In this document: in pieces, positions 20,900 through 29,938 of the stretch | Numbering within the stretch: the stretch's first letter is position 1 | Layout of the letters: each line of letters starts with the position of its first letter | NCBI GenBank assembly: GCA_027575765.1 | Contig: JANBPT010000006.1 | Span: 1-64,000 of the forward strand | Reading direction: 5' to 3' | Length of the DNA: 64,000 bases | DNA from: Tieghemiomyces parasiticus | Taxonomy: Eukaryota; Kickxellomycota; Dimargaritomycetes; Dimargaritales; Dimargaritaceae | Notes under the pieces: generated by a model | What the model was told of the DNA's origin: nothing | Seen by the model: the letters and a program-made list of their open reading frames with translations, nothing else | The model's database searches: none | Program-made: the position numbers and the translations under genes

Positions 20900-21702
20900 G
20901 GTCACCCCCATGCGTCACTTTTACTTTGGGTTACAGACTATCATTTGCACGACCCTCAACCGACCTGAAGCGGTTAGTAAACTGGCTTTGGACGAACTGG
21001 CAAGCATTGAGTTCAATACCCAGTCTACTCAGAGCTCCACCTGTGACTCAGCCGAAGGAACCATATCGGCCTAGCTTTGGTTCATCCAGCGTGCCAGGGA
21101 GGCTCTCTTCAAATCGTCCCCCTACATTGGCGGATCCAGGTAGGATGTCTATTGAGTGTAGAAGAATAAACATCAAAATTAGGGAGTCACCTCGATTGAC
21201 CAACGACCCGTGCCACATGCTAAGCGCGTGTCTAGAATTTTCAGAAGGCAGCTATGTCAAAGACTTATTACGTTAAATAATGCAACCTAATCTATATCAC
21301 CCTCCGTATACCGCCCCTTGCCATCCCACCGCTGTAGGTCATTAGCGCTCTGGATGTTGTCATGGACGCTATTCCACCTAAACTCTTCGAACGGCTCCCT
21401 AAAACCGTGAGCGTGTAAGTGGTAATTGATCAAAATAAAGGGGGGGAGTGCCTATTCACGCAGGCCGCTTAGTTTAGCCTGTGGCAACTTGAGGCCGAGC
21501 AAAAGGCTTGGCCACATGGTACAGATATCTGTTAGCCATTTGGGTGCTTCTAATGTACATCCTATGGTCCGATTTGCGCCTCTTTTATGGTTTACCTCTA
21601 CTAGTGAACGTGACCCCAAGAGCTATCCAAATGCGTCTCTGTACCTTGAGGAACGCCGGAGAAGCGGTCAAGCTCTATTCAACCGCGTCTATGGTGATAA
21701 AG
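20900..21702 (+). pseudogene. unresolved multi-exon gene or pseudogene, possible member of the secreted helical family
   Basis: Three pieces look coding. Piece 1 starts after an acceptor at 20898-20899 (VTPMRHFYFGLQ onward), meets TAG at 21069-21071, then stays open (LWFIQRAREALF) to a donor at 21141. Piece 2 is 21338-21414 (VISALDVVMDAIPPKLFERL) with AG/GT borders. Piece 3 is 21525-21702, and it joins piece 2 in phase to read on into YLLAIWVLL and ends at AAG|GTAATC. A last exon could end at a TGA near 21861. I found no start or signal peptide. The internal TAG suggests decay, or an intron I missed. Helix patterns recall the proteins at 36, 39 and 50 kb. Confidence 0.35.
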
Positions 21703-21999
21703 GTAATCAGTAACTGCGATTAGTACACAACGATTCACCTCTGATATATATACCGACTGGTGACGCCAAGTTTGGTAGGCTAGAGGATTCCAGAATGACG
21801 AGACCCCCCTGCTTTCCTAGTATTCAGCAGGTACGACCTATTGCGTCATATGCCTGGTATGAGCTAATAATTCACAATGTGACCCAACTCTGCTACCTCG
21901 ACTTAAAAAAAAATTCCAGCCGGAAACATGGTCAGAATTATGGAACGTGCCTACCCTGACCTGTGCCAATTTTCCATAGCCTGTAAGTGTGAAAAACTA

Positions 22000-23293
22000 C
22001 AGATGCTGCTAAATGTTGTAAGGATTTCAAACTGGGGGTCTCAGAGCGCAGTGTTTCAGATGAAGCCTATGATAGTCAATGATGTTGAGTCGATTGGTAT
22101 AAACCACTCCAAGATTGAACCATTGTTGACTTCACAGCTTGCTTATTTAACCATCCATCATGTCTACTTTTCAAACCCCCTCCCCCACCCCACCCAAGTT
22201 AACCCGGCGTGATGTATGGGTCCTTGTTTATAATTACTATCTGGAGGGCCGCAAGGCAGAGGATATTTTATATGTTTTGACTTCCAAGCTGGGCTCGGCT
22301 GCCCCTAGCCACTCCACCATCTACAGGTGGCTGGCTCGCTTTTGCACAGGGCACTACTCTTTTGAAGCCGATCCTCGTTCTGGCCGCCCATCAGATGACA
22401 TTGGTGCATATCATGGGGATGTAATCCTGAGACGGCTGGGGAACGACCCTCGACTTACTGCTGAGCAGCTGGCCTGAACCTGCCATACTTCCCCTAGTAT
22501 TATGCACAGAGTCCTACGCAGAGACCTGGGGTTGCACAGCTATTTAAATTGCTGGATCCCACACAACATCACCAACAACCAGCGCCACAACCGGGTACAT
22601 TTTACCACTGAGTTCCTGGAGAAATTTGACGAAAGCCAGTGCCTACCTGCTGGACTCCATCGTCACAGGCGACGAGACTTGGGTGCACCTTTATGATCCC
22701 CCTGCTGGCTTTAGTCACCGGAGGTGATGCTCTAAAGGTGGCCCTGTCCCCACTGAGACCCGCCAAGGCCATACCACACCCAAGGTGATGCTGACTATTT
22801 ATTTCACCAGGCGTGGCCTATTACACCTGAGTGTCAAGCCCCCTGGTGTCAAGGTCTCTGCCGAACTCTATGTAGAGTACGGGCTGAAGCTCATGGTCCA
22901 GGCCTGGGTGGAGGCACGTGGAAGTCTGGGCCGTCACCCCCTACGGCTTCACCATGATAATGCACCACCACATTGTGCTGCAGCTACCCAGACCTACATT
23001 TCCGACTCTAAACTCAAACTTCTGCCAGCCCCTCCCTACAGTCCTGACCTGGCCCCCTGCGACTTCTGGCTGTTCAGGAATATCAAACAGCGGCTGAGGG
23101 GCAAGAAGTTCAGCACAGTGGAGGCGGTCGTGGACGCCTGGCAATTGCAGTTAGCCAGGCTCCAGCCAAATGACTATAGAGCCTGTTTTGATATATGGAT
23201 AGAAAGGGCTCGCCGGGTGGTACAGAGTGGTGGCAGCTATATTGAATAAACATCATTTGACTTAGAAATCCTCACGGCATTTGGTAGCATCTG
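22000..23293 (+). mobile_element. mariner transposon copy 2 (Tc1/mariner, DD34D)
   Basis: 1,294 bp with TA duplications at 21998-21999 and 23294-23295 and inverted ends CAGATGCTGCTAAATG and CATTTGGTAGCATCTG. Nearly identical to copy 1, with the differences bunched in the middle. Inserted just downstream of the damaged gene at 20.9-21.9 kb and just past the 3' end of the Crh gene. Confidence 0.94.
22160..23249 (+). pseudogene. mariner transposase, disrupted
   Basis: Same architecture as in copy 1. Lesions: a TGA at 22476-22478 where copy 1 has TGG, the same extra A in the run 22632-22634 that shifts frame, and altered codons near 22715-22735. The region of copy 1's third lesion is intact here (TGG), so the last 154 codons, with the second and third catalytic Asp, are open. 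The first catalytic motif GDETW is also intact but in the shifted frame. Confidence 0.9.
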
Positions 23294-23415
23294 TAGGTTA
23301 GCAAGCTTATAAAAAGGAAATCAGTACTTCCGAAGGTACGAGGCATAAATCATCAAGAAATTTTGGGTGAGGGAAAATTAGAATCAGCTGCCCATTAAGA
23401 TGCCGTTGGCCGCAT

Positions 23416-24693
23416 CTAGGTACGGGGGATGCATTTGTTCGGCGCCGGATGGGTGGATGAGGCTGAGGGGTTTGTAGTCGAGGCGGTACCTGTAGGAATC
23501 GCCGTGGGGATCAAGTGCGAGTAGCCGGCAGACCCCGAAGCCGAGGCGGTACCTGTGGGGGTCTGTGACGGTTCAGGGAACGGCACGGGACCAGTGGGAA
23601 TCGCCGTGGGGATCGAATACGAGTAGCCGGTAGATCCCGAAGCCGAGGTACTGGTAGACCCTGAAGTCGAGGTGCTGGTAGACCCTGAAGTCGAGGTGCT
23701 GGTAGACCCTGAGGCCGAGGTGCTGGTAGACCCTGAAGTCGAGGTGCTGGTAGACCCTGAAGCCGAGGTGCTGGTAGACCCCGAAGTCGAGGTGCTGGTA
23801 GACCCCGAAGTCGAGGTGCTGGTAGACCCCGAAGTCGAGGTGCTGGGAGAAGCCGAAGTCGAGGTGCTGGGAGAAGCCGAGGTCAAAGTGCTGGTAGACG
23901 CTGAAGTCGAGGTGCTGGCAGAAGCCGAAGTCGAGGTAGCGATCGCTCCCTCAGTAACCGTAGAAAAGCTAGTGGTAGCTGGGGGGTTACCACCACAGTA
24001 TGGCACGATCTCTAACCAGTCCATTTTAGCCGAATAGGGTGCTTTTTTCCAATCGACCTTCCCGGCCCATTCGTGGACGGGGGTTCCATCCCACACGCCC
24101 ATAAGCAGGCGGTTAGCACCCACGGGGAACTTGCCATCGTTCTTGTTTTTGATGGTGCGTACCACTTTGCCTTCGACCGAATACTTGATGGTCGTTGGGG
24201 TGAGCTCGATGGCGTACTCAAAGAACGCCGCGGATGCGTCGCCGTTGCTCAGCTTATGCTGGCCCATATCACTCTGGCCAGGCACGTCTTTGCCCTTACT
24301 GAAGAAGGTGGATTCGACGTGGTCCGTGTTGACACCAATCCATTCGAGGTCGACCTCGTCCTTGTTGGTGCCGCGCAATGTGAAGGCTGTGACCACCCCG
24401 TCGGTGGGGCCTGCTTGGAGACGCGTACGGATCAGACCGAATGGAACTTCCCGAGAATAGTTGAGGGTCGTGTACTTGTGAGTCTCGTCCAAGGTCATGA
24501 GGAGGTTGCCGTTCTCGACAGTTGCCAAGCCTCCGGCGTCGAGGATAAAGTGGTCCAGCTCGCTGGGACTGTTGAAATCAAAGTGAACCGCTTGGCAGTC
24601 ACTGCTAGCCGGCGCTGCGGAGACGGGGAGCACGATCGATAGGACAAGGAGCGCGAGAGCTGAGGCGCTCCAGTTCAGTGTGAAGGCCTTCAT
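23416..24693 (-). CDS. Crh-type GH16 chitin-glucan transglycosylase
   Basis: 425 aa, secreted. A signal peptide (about 26 residues, LPVSAAPA) precedes a GH16 domain at about 30-235. The active-site motif is DEVDLEW at 112-118: Glu113 nucleophile, Asp115 assistant, Glu117 acid/base. The motif ESTFFSKGKD further on is also typical of Crh1/Utr2 enzymes, which link chitin to beta-glucan in the cell wall. After the domain comes a Ser/Thr-rich stalk of about 110 residues, a 24-bp minisatellite at DNA level, then a Pro/Thr/Ser region with a repeated IPTAIPTG phrase. It ends NKCIPRT without a hydrophobic GPI tail, unusual for the family. Either the enzyme is freely secreted or a 3' exon is missed. 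No chitin-binding module seen. Confidence 0.88.
   Translation of the reverse strand: MKAFTLNWSASALALLVLSIVLPVSAAPASSDCQAVHFDFNSPSELDHFILDAGGLATVENGNLLMTLDETHKYTTLNYSREVPFGLIRTRLQAGPTDGVVTAFTLRGTNKDEVDLEWIGVNTDHVESTFFSKGKDVPGQSDMGQHKLSNGDASAAFFEYAIELTPTTIKYSVEGKVVRTIKNKNDGKFPVGANRLLMGVWDGTPVHEWAGKVDWKKAPYSAKMDWLEIVPYCGGNPPATTSFSTVTEGAIATSTSASASTSTSASTSTLTSASPSTSTSASPSTSTSGSTSTSTSGSTSTSTSGSTSTSASGSTSTSTSGSTSTSASGSTSTSTSGSTSTSTSGSTSTSASGSTGYSYSIPTAIPTGPVPFPEPSQTPTGTASASGSAGYSHLIPTAIPTGTASTTNPSASSTHPAPNKCIPRT
23640..23930 (-). repeat. 24-bp minisatellite coding the Ser/Thr stalk of the Crh enzyme
   Basis: About twelve tandem units of 24 bp, with the plus-strand core GAGGTGCTGGTAGACCC. Each codes eight residues of STSGSTST type. 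Units differ by synonymous or Ser/Ala/Gly changes and keep frame. Confidence 0.88.
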
Positions 24694-27105
24694 CGTGAGA
24701 AAATACGGGCGAGCTAGCTGGGAAAAGGACTAATCTGAAAAATATATATTGAAATGTAATCGTGGGGAGGTAAAAGATAGATAGCGGTGATAATATATAG
24801 ATGATGTTATAGGGGCAACAAAGTGAGAATAAGTTACCCAGATAATAAATATGGAATATAAGAGGATAAAGTCGAGTATGAAAACGATGGGACGGTTAGC
24901 AGATGACGGGCATTATATATCAGGTATAAACTCGCAAGGCCTGCCTCTCTTTTGCTCCCCACCCCACCATTCTCCCGCATCCTCCGACATGGTACAGGCT
25001 GATGGCCGGCGGTTGTGGCAAAAAGTGAGGGAGGAGGAGGAGAACAGGCGAGCAACGGAAAACGAAGGATGTTCTAATGGGATCGGAGCCGGGGGTGCAA
25101 ATAGTGGCGAGAGAGGCCAAGTGAACATCAGAAATATAGTCATTTATGAACCCGGCAGGCTTCACCGGGTATAGTTCGCCATCGTCTCGAACCTATGAAC
25201 CGCTAGTTACGAATGCAACGAGGGTCGATCAAATGTACGCGGAAGATGCGCCGTAAATCCTCGATACGCTCCCTCCCCCCACTCCCCCCCCTCTACATTA
25301 CTGGTTCGGCTTGAGGGCGGTACAGAGGGAGTGGTGGCGAAGAAGAGTGAGTACGGAAGAAACAGAACGCGAGCAGCTAGGATCTGTCGCTCCCTCCTGC
25401 TCCAATCGATTGAGATACCATATTTCTTGTTGAATTTACCTACCACACCACACCCATATGACCCTGGCTCCTTAGGAGGGGATTGTGTTGCGGAAGATCG
25501 GTTCTTTGGGCCAATAAGCAGGGGCCTTTTCACTGCCCCGCTCACTTGTATACATTATCATCTATACCATTACTTTTGACTATTTTTAGGTGTAACAATC
25601 TGTACCCTGACGATCTAATGCATCCCTAGTCACACACACGCTATCTCACAGCTTGCTTTTCCGGTGCCCAGATCAAATGGGGTAAAAGATAGACGAGGAA
25701 GGGCGGGGTATGCAAGGGTTGATCAGCGAGCAGGTATAGAGAGGCACAGTGGGATTCGTCTTCCTCCGTGTATTTACGTAGGTTCATTTAACATTATAAT
25801 AACTTCGGCAGGGTATGATGCCGCTATTCCCCCCTCCCAGAATAACCTAAAACTCGAAATGAAAAACATCCCGATGTACTTTTAGGATCATGCAAAGCTA
25901 ACGGGCTATCTAGAATGTGGAGAATGTATACTACTAGCGGCAAATTCCGCTAACCAAAGAGGACAGTCGCACTTCTCTTTAAATTAATAGCGCCGTGTGC
26001 GCACCAATGGCCGCCCCTGCTTGCATATTGGCCACCACGGCCCCAGGTAAAAGATGCAAGAGAGAAAGCGTGGGGGTGGCAGAGTGTGTAAATCATGACT
26101 GCTTGACTGCTCTGTGCCCAAATCCTTACTGATGAAGCGAATAGCTAGGTAGGTAAGTTAGAAAAAGAGGAGAGGGGGGACGACGACAGGATCAGCCCCA
26201 ACCACCAGGGCAGAACAGCATTCATATCAAAGGACTGTCGACAAGCGGAAGTATATTGTAGTGGACACGAGGGGAAGGGGTGAAGTGCCAACTTGACAGT
26301 TTGATTGGAAGGGACGAGTTTATTTTTAACTAGCAGGTCCGGCGCTGGTCGAGCTCCAGATTGACGCTCAATGATCAACCACCTTCCCCAATAGGGACGC
26401 TTTTGAGGTACGGCTACAAGTGGCATCCCCTCATCGGCCCAGTTTGACATACATAGCAAACCCTGTCCTGTCTATCAATTGCGACCACATATATATATAT
26501 ATATGGTCATGTATGAAACAAGCGGTCATTATTGCTCAGCCTTCGGATAATAGCATACCCGAGTTTGCGAATATAATGTGCACCCTGGCACCTGAAGCTC
26601 AGGAAGATTAATTATTAGAACGCAAAAACAGCTGAGAAACATTGGCAGGTTCTGACATCAAATATCCTGGTGACGAACACTCTATCCCACTTGCCTGGCC
26701 ATGGGCAAATATCCGATCTGAAGTGGGCGGTTGCTCCGGTGTACTACTGGCCACGTATTAAGGGGAGAGGGGAGAAGACTAGCAACTGAGCAGCCAGGAT
26801 GCGCATTACATTATCTTCATGGGGTTACTAGGTGGTTCACTTCAACTGGGGTCTGCCCGGTTAATCTGACAGAACCCTTTATCTCCTCAACTACTACGCA
26901 GAAAAAGGGTGAGAGATGTTTTGACCCTGTCCATCCTACGCCGGTTCTCTTGCCGCTTGCCTTAACCGGACTGGTAGAATCGCTTCTCGTCCCAATTTAT
27001 ATTTTTTATAAGAGACTGGGCAAGTCAGCTGGGCTAGCCGAGATCTACCTTTGGACCGATGACATATGACGTATGGACAGCCACGATCTAAGCGATCCCG
27101 CGGGC
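24694..27105. other. 2.4-kb intergenic stretch without supported genes
   Basis: Holds A/T-rich TATA-like tracts near 24741 and 24911 (possible Crh promoter) and an (AT)n microsatellite at about 26491-26503. Frames up to 112 codons show no recognisable domain on either strand. Confidence 0.4.
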
Positions 27106-28292
27106 TTACCGACTCAAAAAGGAATCGATGGCGGAGTTCAGTTTAGGGTAGAACCGACCTAGCTCGGTCGGCGTACCGGTACGAAATGACCTCCCGAAAG
27201 CGTCAATGATAGCAGGCACCGCATCCTCTACACCCACCTTCTTTTCCCTCTCTTGACCACCACCGTCGCCAGTATCATCGCTGCCCTGTCGCCTTTTTGA
27301 GGCCTCCAACTGCGCCGTCAGCGATGTAACTCCTTTGCCCACCAAGCCGCATGGTACAATATAGGAGAACCACTTCAAATCCGTCGCGCAATTTAGAGCG
27401 AACCCGTGGCTAGTAACAAACCGTTGCACGTGGATACCGATCGCCGCGACCTTATCGTTGCCCACCCAGACCCCTGTATCAGGGCTCCGGGTAGCGTGAA
27501 CGCCGTACTGGGCGCAGGTGTCGATACAAGTGGCCTCGATGGCATCGACATAGTCGCGGACGCCCAGCTTGAAGTCTTTGAGAAAGAGGATCGGGTAGCC
27601 AACCAGTTGGCCCGGGCCGTGGAAGGTGACCTGGCCGCCACGTGAGGTCTACTTCCTCTCCACCCGTGAACGTATTGGGAAGGGGGGATCGAAAGGAAGA
27701 AATATAGATATATGTGTGTGATGGGTGATGGGTGAGGTCAATGCGGTGACGTGATGAACGGGCGAGGTGAAGGTGTTAGGTTAGAAAAGAAGTTGGCGTT
27801 CTCGGTGCGGAGTTTAGGCCGGGACGCGAAAGAGGTTAGTGAAAAATAAAATAAAACCGTTCCAAATAAATAATTAAAAATGCCCGCAGCAGACGGTTGG
27901 GCGACCATTGAAACACCGTCCTGATAACGCTAAATAGTACATGGTAAGCCGGCCGGGCCATCAACGCGCTTACTTACCTGATGGAAGGCCGCACCTAGTT
28001 CTTCTAACCGCTGTCGCTCCGCCACCACCTCCCGGCGGAGATCCCGGCGGCCGAGGGTGTAGGTGGGCGGATGCTGGAGCAGCAACAACAGGTTGGGGAC
28101 GTGTCCCGTAGCACGCCCTTTAGCCTCTCCGTCCAAAGGCCCCAGTATAGCGGAACCCGAGGCCCTTGTAGATCTACTGAATTCCTGATTCAATCGCTGG
28201 CGCACCAGCCATTCCTGCAACCGGAGCCCCCGATCGTAAGGGACGGTCCCCAGGTACTTGAAGAATGTCCGGGCGGGTGAATGGGATGCCAT
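27106..28292 (-). CDS. LIP2: lipoyl(octanoyl) transferase, mitochondrial
   Basis: Moves octanoyl from acyl carrier protein to lipoyl domains of GcvH and 2-oxoacid dehydrogenase E2 subunits in mitochondria. Two exons: 27978-28292 and 27106-27648, with a GTAAGT donor, AG acceptor and phase-0 junction, 285 aa. The junction restores the family hallmark RGGQVTFHGPGQLVGYP. Further landmarks: HPPTYTLGRR, then GNDKVAAIGI with the conserved Lys and YIVPCGL with the catalytic Cys. A Lys/Asp/Gly-rich insertion (DDTGDGGGQEREKK) sits between the Cys and the C-terminal helix. The first residues (MASHSPARTFFKYLG) are a weak targeting sequence. It lies just downstream of the next gene on the same strand. Confidence 0.92.
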
Positions 28293-28586
28293 GGTGGCAG
28301 GCGCGTATGTCGCAGTCTTCGGGAATGAATTCGGCCAAGTCCTAGGCTGTCCGACTTTACAAAATGCATAAACAGGAAATAAATGTGAAAAAGGAGTTTT
28401 ATTGCCAGAGTATGAGGGGCAGTCGACAAGTTCATACCCCGCCAGCTCTACAACGAGCAAGGAGCCACCTTTCAGGCCATGGCCATTTAAAACCCTCCCC
28501 CTCCTCTCCCGTATTGATAAAGGGAAAGGAAGGGAGAGGGCCCTTTCAAACACCAGAAGCCAGCATCCACTTCGGGCCCGTCTTGT

Positions 28587-29513
28587 TCACGACGATTTGC
28601 CCTGCAACCACTTGTACACGACGCCAAAGTCCTTCTTTTGCAGGCCTGGGGTATTGGCCACCAGGTTATAAATCTGGTGGGCTAGGGCACCGAGATTGGT
28701 GACGACACGACTCTGATTGGCGGCGGTCATAGCCAACCCCATATCTTTAGCCATCAGGGAGACGCCAAACCCGCCTTCATAGTCTCGGCTAGCCGGCGCG
28801 TTGGGGACAACTCCGGGACAGGGGTTGCTCACCTCGGAGGCCCAGCAGCGACCGGTGGACGTGTTGAGGATATTGGCCAGGAGGACTGGATCCATACCGA
28901 GTTTCTGGCCGAGGTTCATGGCCTCGGCGGTCCCAATCATGCAAATCCCCAGTAGCATGTTGTTGCAGATTTTGGCCACCTGGCCGTTTCCGTTGGGGCC
29001 GCAATACACCACGTGTCGGCCCATGGCGTCCAAGATGGGCCGCACTTGGTCCACTGCGGCGGTATTAGGGGCCCCGGCCATAAAAGTCAGGGTTCCGGCC
29101 TGGGCGCCCATCACACCGCCCGAGACTGGAGCGTCAACGAGAGCGGCTGACCGAAAGGCGACGGCTGCGGCCAGCTCGCGGGCCACCGAAGGGTCGATGG
29201 TGCTAGAATCAATAAACAGTGTACCGGGTCGCGAAGCGGTCAGCAGACCTGCCGGGTCGCCCAAGTAGACGTCTCTGACATGCGCCGACGCCGGTAGCAT
29301 AGTGATGATCACGTCGGCTTGTTCAGCCACCTCGGCTGGTGTACGCGCTATACGAAGGTCACGGTCCGGTTGGGCGGCCCCGTGCTCCGTTACAAATCGA
29401 GTGGTCGCCCGGTCGTCCGCGTCGAAAATCACGAAAGGCGCCGGGCGCGAGCGGAAGAGGTTGCCAGCCATGCGGTATCCCATTTGGCCGAGCCCGATGA
29501 ACCCGGTAGTGAC
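28587..29513 (-). CDS. 3-hydroxyisobutyrate dehydrogenase, mitochondrial (5' exon unresolved)
   Basis: Oxidises 3-hydroxyisobutyrate to methylmalonate semialdehyde with NAD in valine breakdown. The main exon gives 308 aa from an AG acceptor at 29514-29515. It opens with the Rossmann loop GFIGLGQMG, followed by the substrate motif DAPVSGGVMGAQAGT, the catalytic Lys in SLMAKDMGL, and the CWASEVSNPCPGV and C-terminal AHQIY segments of the eukaryotic enzyme. Complete to the C-terminus. The start exon lies upstream; the best candidate encodes a mitochondrial presequence at 29839-29938, but its donor phase does not fit this acceptor. Ends 294 bp before the LIP2 start. Confidence 0.9.
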   Translation of the reverse strand, partial: VTTGFIGLGQMGYRMAGNLFRSRPAPFVIFDADDRATTRFVTEHGAAQPDRDLRIARTPAEVAEQADVIITMLPASAHVRDVYLGDPAGLLTASRPGTLFIDSSTIDPSVARELAAAVAFRSAALVDAPVSGGVMGAQAGTLTFMAGAPNTAAVDQVRPILDAMGRHVVYCGPNGNGQVAKICNNMLLGICMIGTAEAMNLGQKLGMDPVLLANILNTSTGRCWASEVSNPCPGVVPNAPASRDYEGGFGVSLMAKDMGLAMTAANQSRVVTNLGALAHQIYNLVANTPGLQKKDFGVVYKWLQGKSS

Positions 29514-29838
29514 CTATAGAGTATTGACATGTGTGGTGTCGTCAACATGTTACTACTCAGTCATCCCTGGGTAAAAGGGATTGGAAGTGTATCCCTCCTG
29601 AGAGCAGGGTATAGCTGCGAAAAAAAAAATAGACCTATCGTCGGCCTATAATACCTGACCTGAGCTTTTAAGTCGACAAGCTTTTACCTTGTCGGAGACC
29701 GGCTGGACAACTGACGAGTGCCCAGACGTGATAAGGGCGGTAGAAGGGAGCAACACAAGTTAACGTGCGTATCCTGGGTTAGTCATATGAGCGGAGCCGC
29801 GCAGTCTTACGAGCTCGACTAGCTTAGGAGCCACCTAC

Positions 29839-29938
29839 CTGAGGTGGAGTAATGGTATCGCAGTCGTGGGCCTAGGTGAAGTCCGAAGTGGCCACGGGTC
29901 AGCGGTCGGACCAAACGATGAGCCGCCAGGGCATACAT
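29839..29938 (-). CDS. candidate presequence exon of the dehydrogenase
   Basis: From the Met at 29938 the frame gives a typical matrix presequence: no acidic residue, several Arg, amphipathic (MYALAAHRLVRPLTRG, later RLRYHYSTS). It runs to a good donor, CAG|GTAGGT. The exon ends in phase 1, while the enzyme exon at 29513 needs phase 0. Either a small middle exon is missing, the donor is elsewhere, or there is a one-base error. The frame is also open further upstream to a Met at 30085. Confidence 0.4.

Noticed and set aside
24073..24642. 189-codon plus frame antisense to the Crh gene
   Set aside because: Shadow of the GH16 reading frame; no independent feature.
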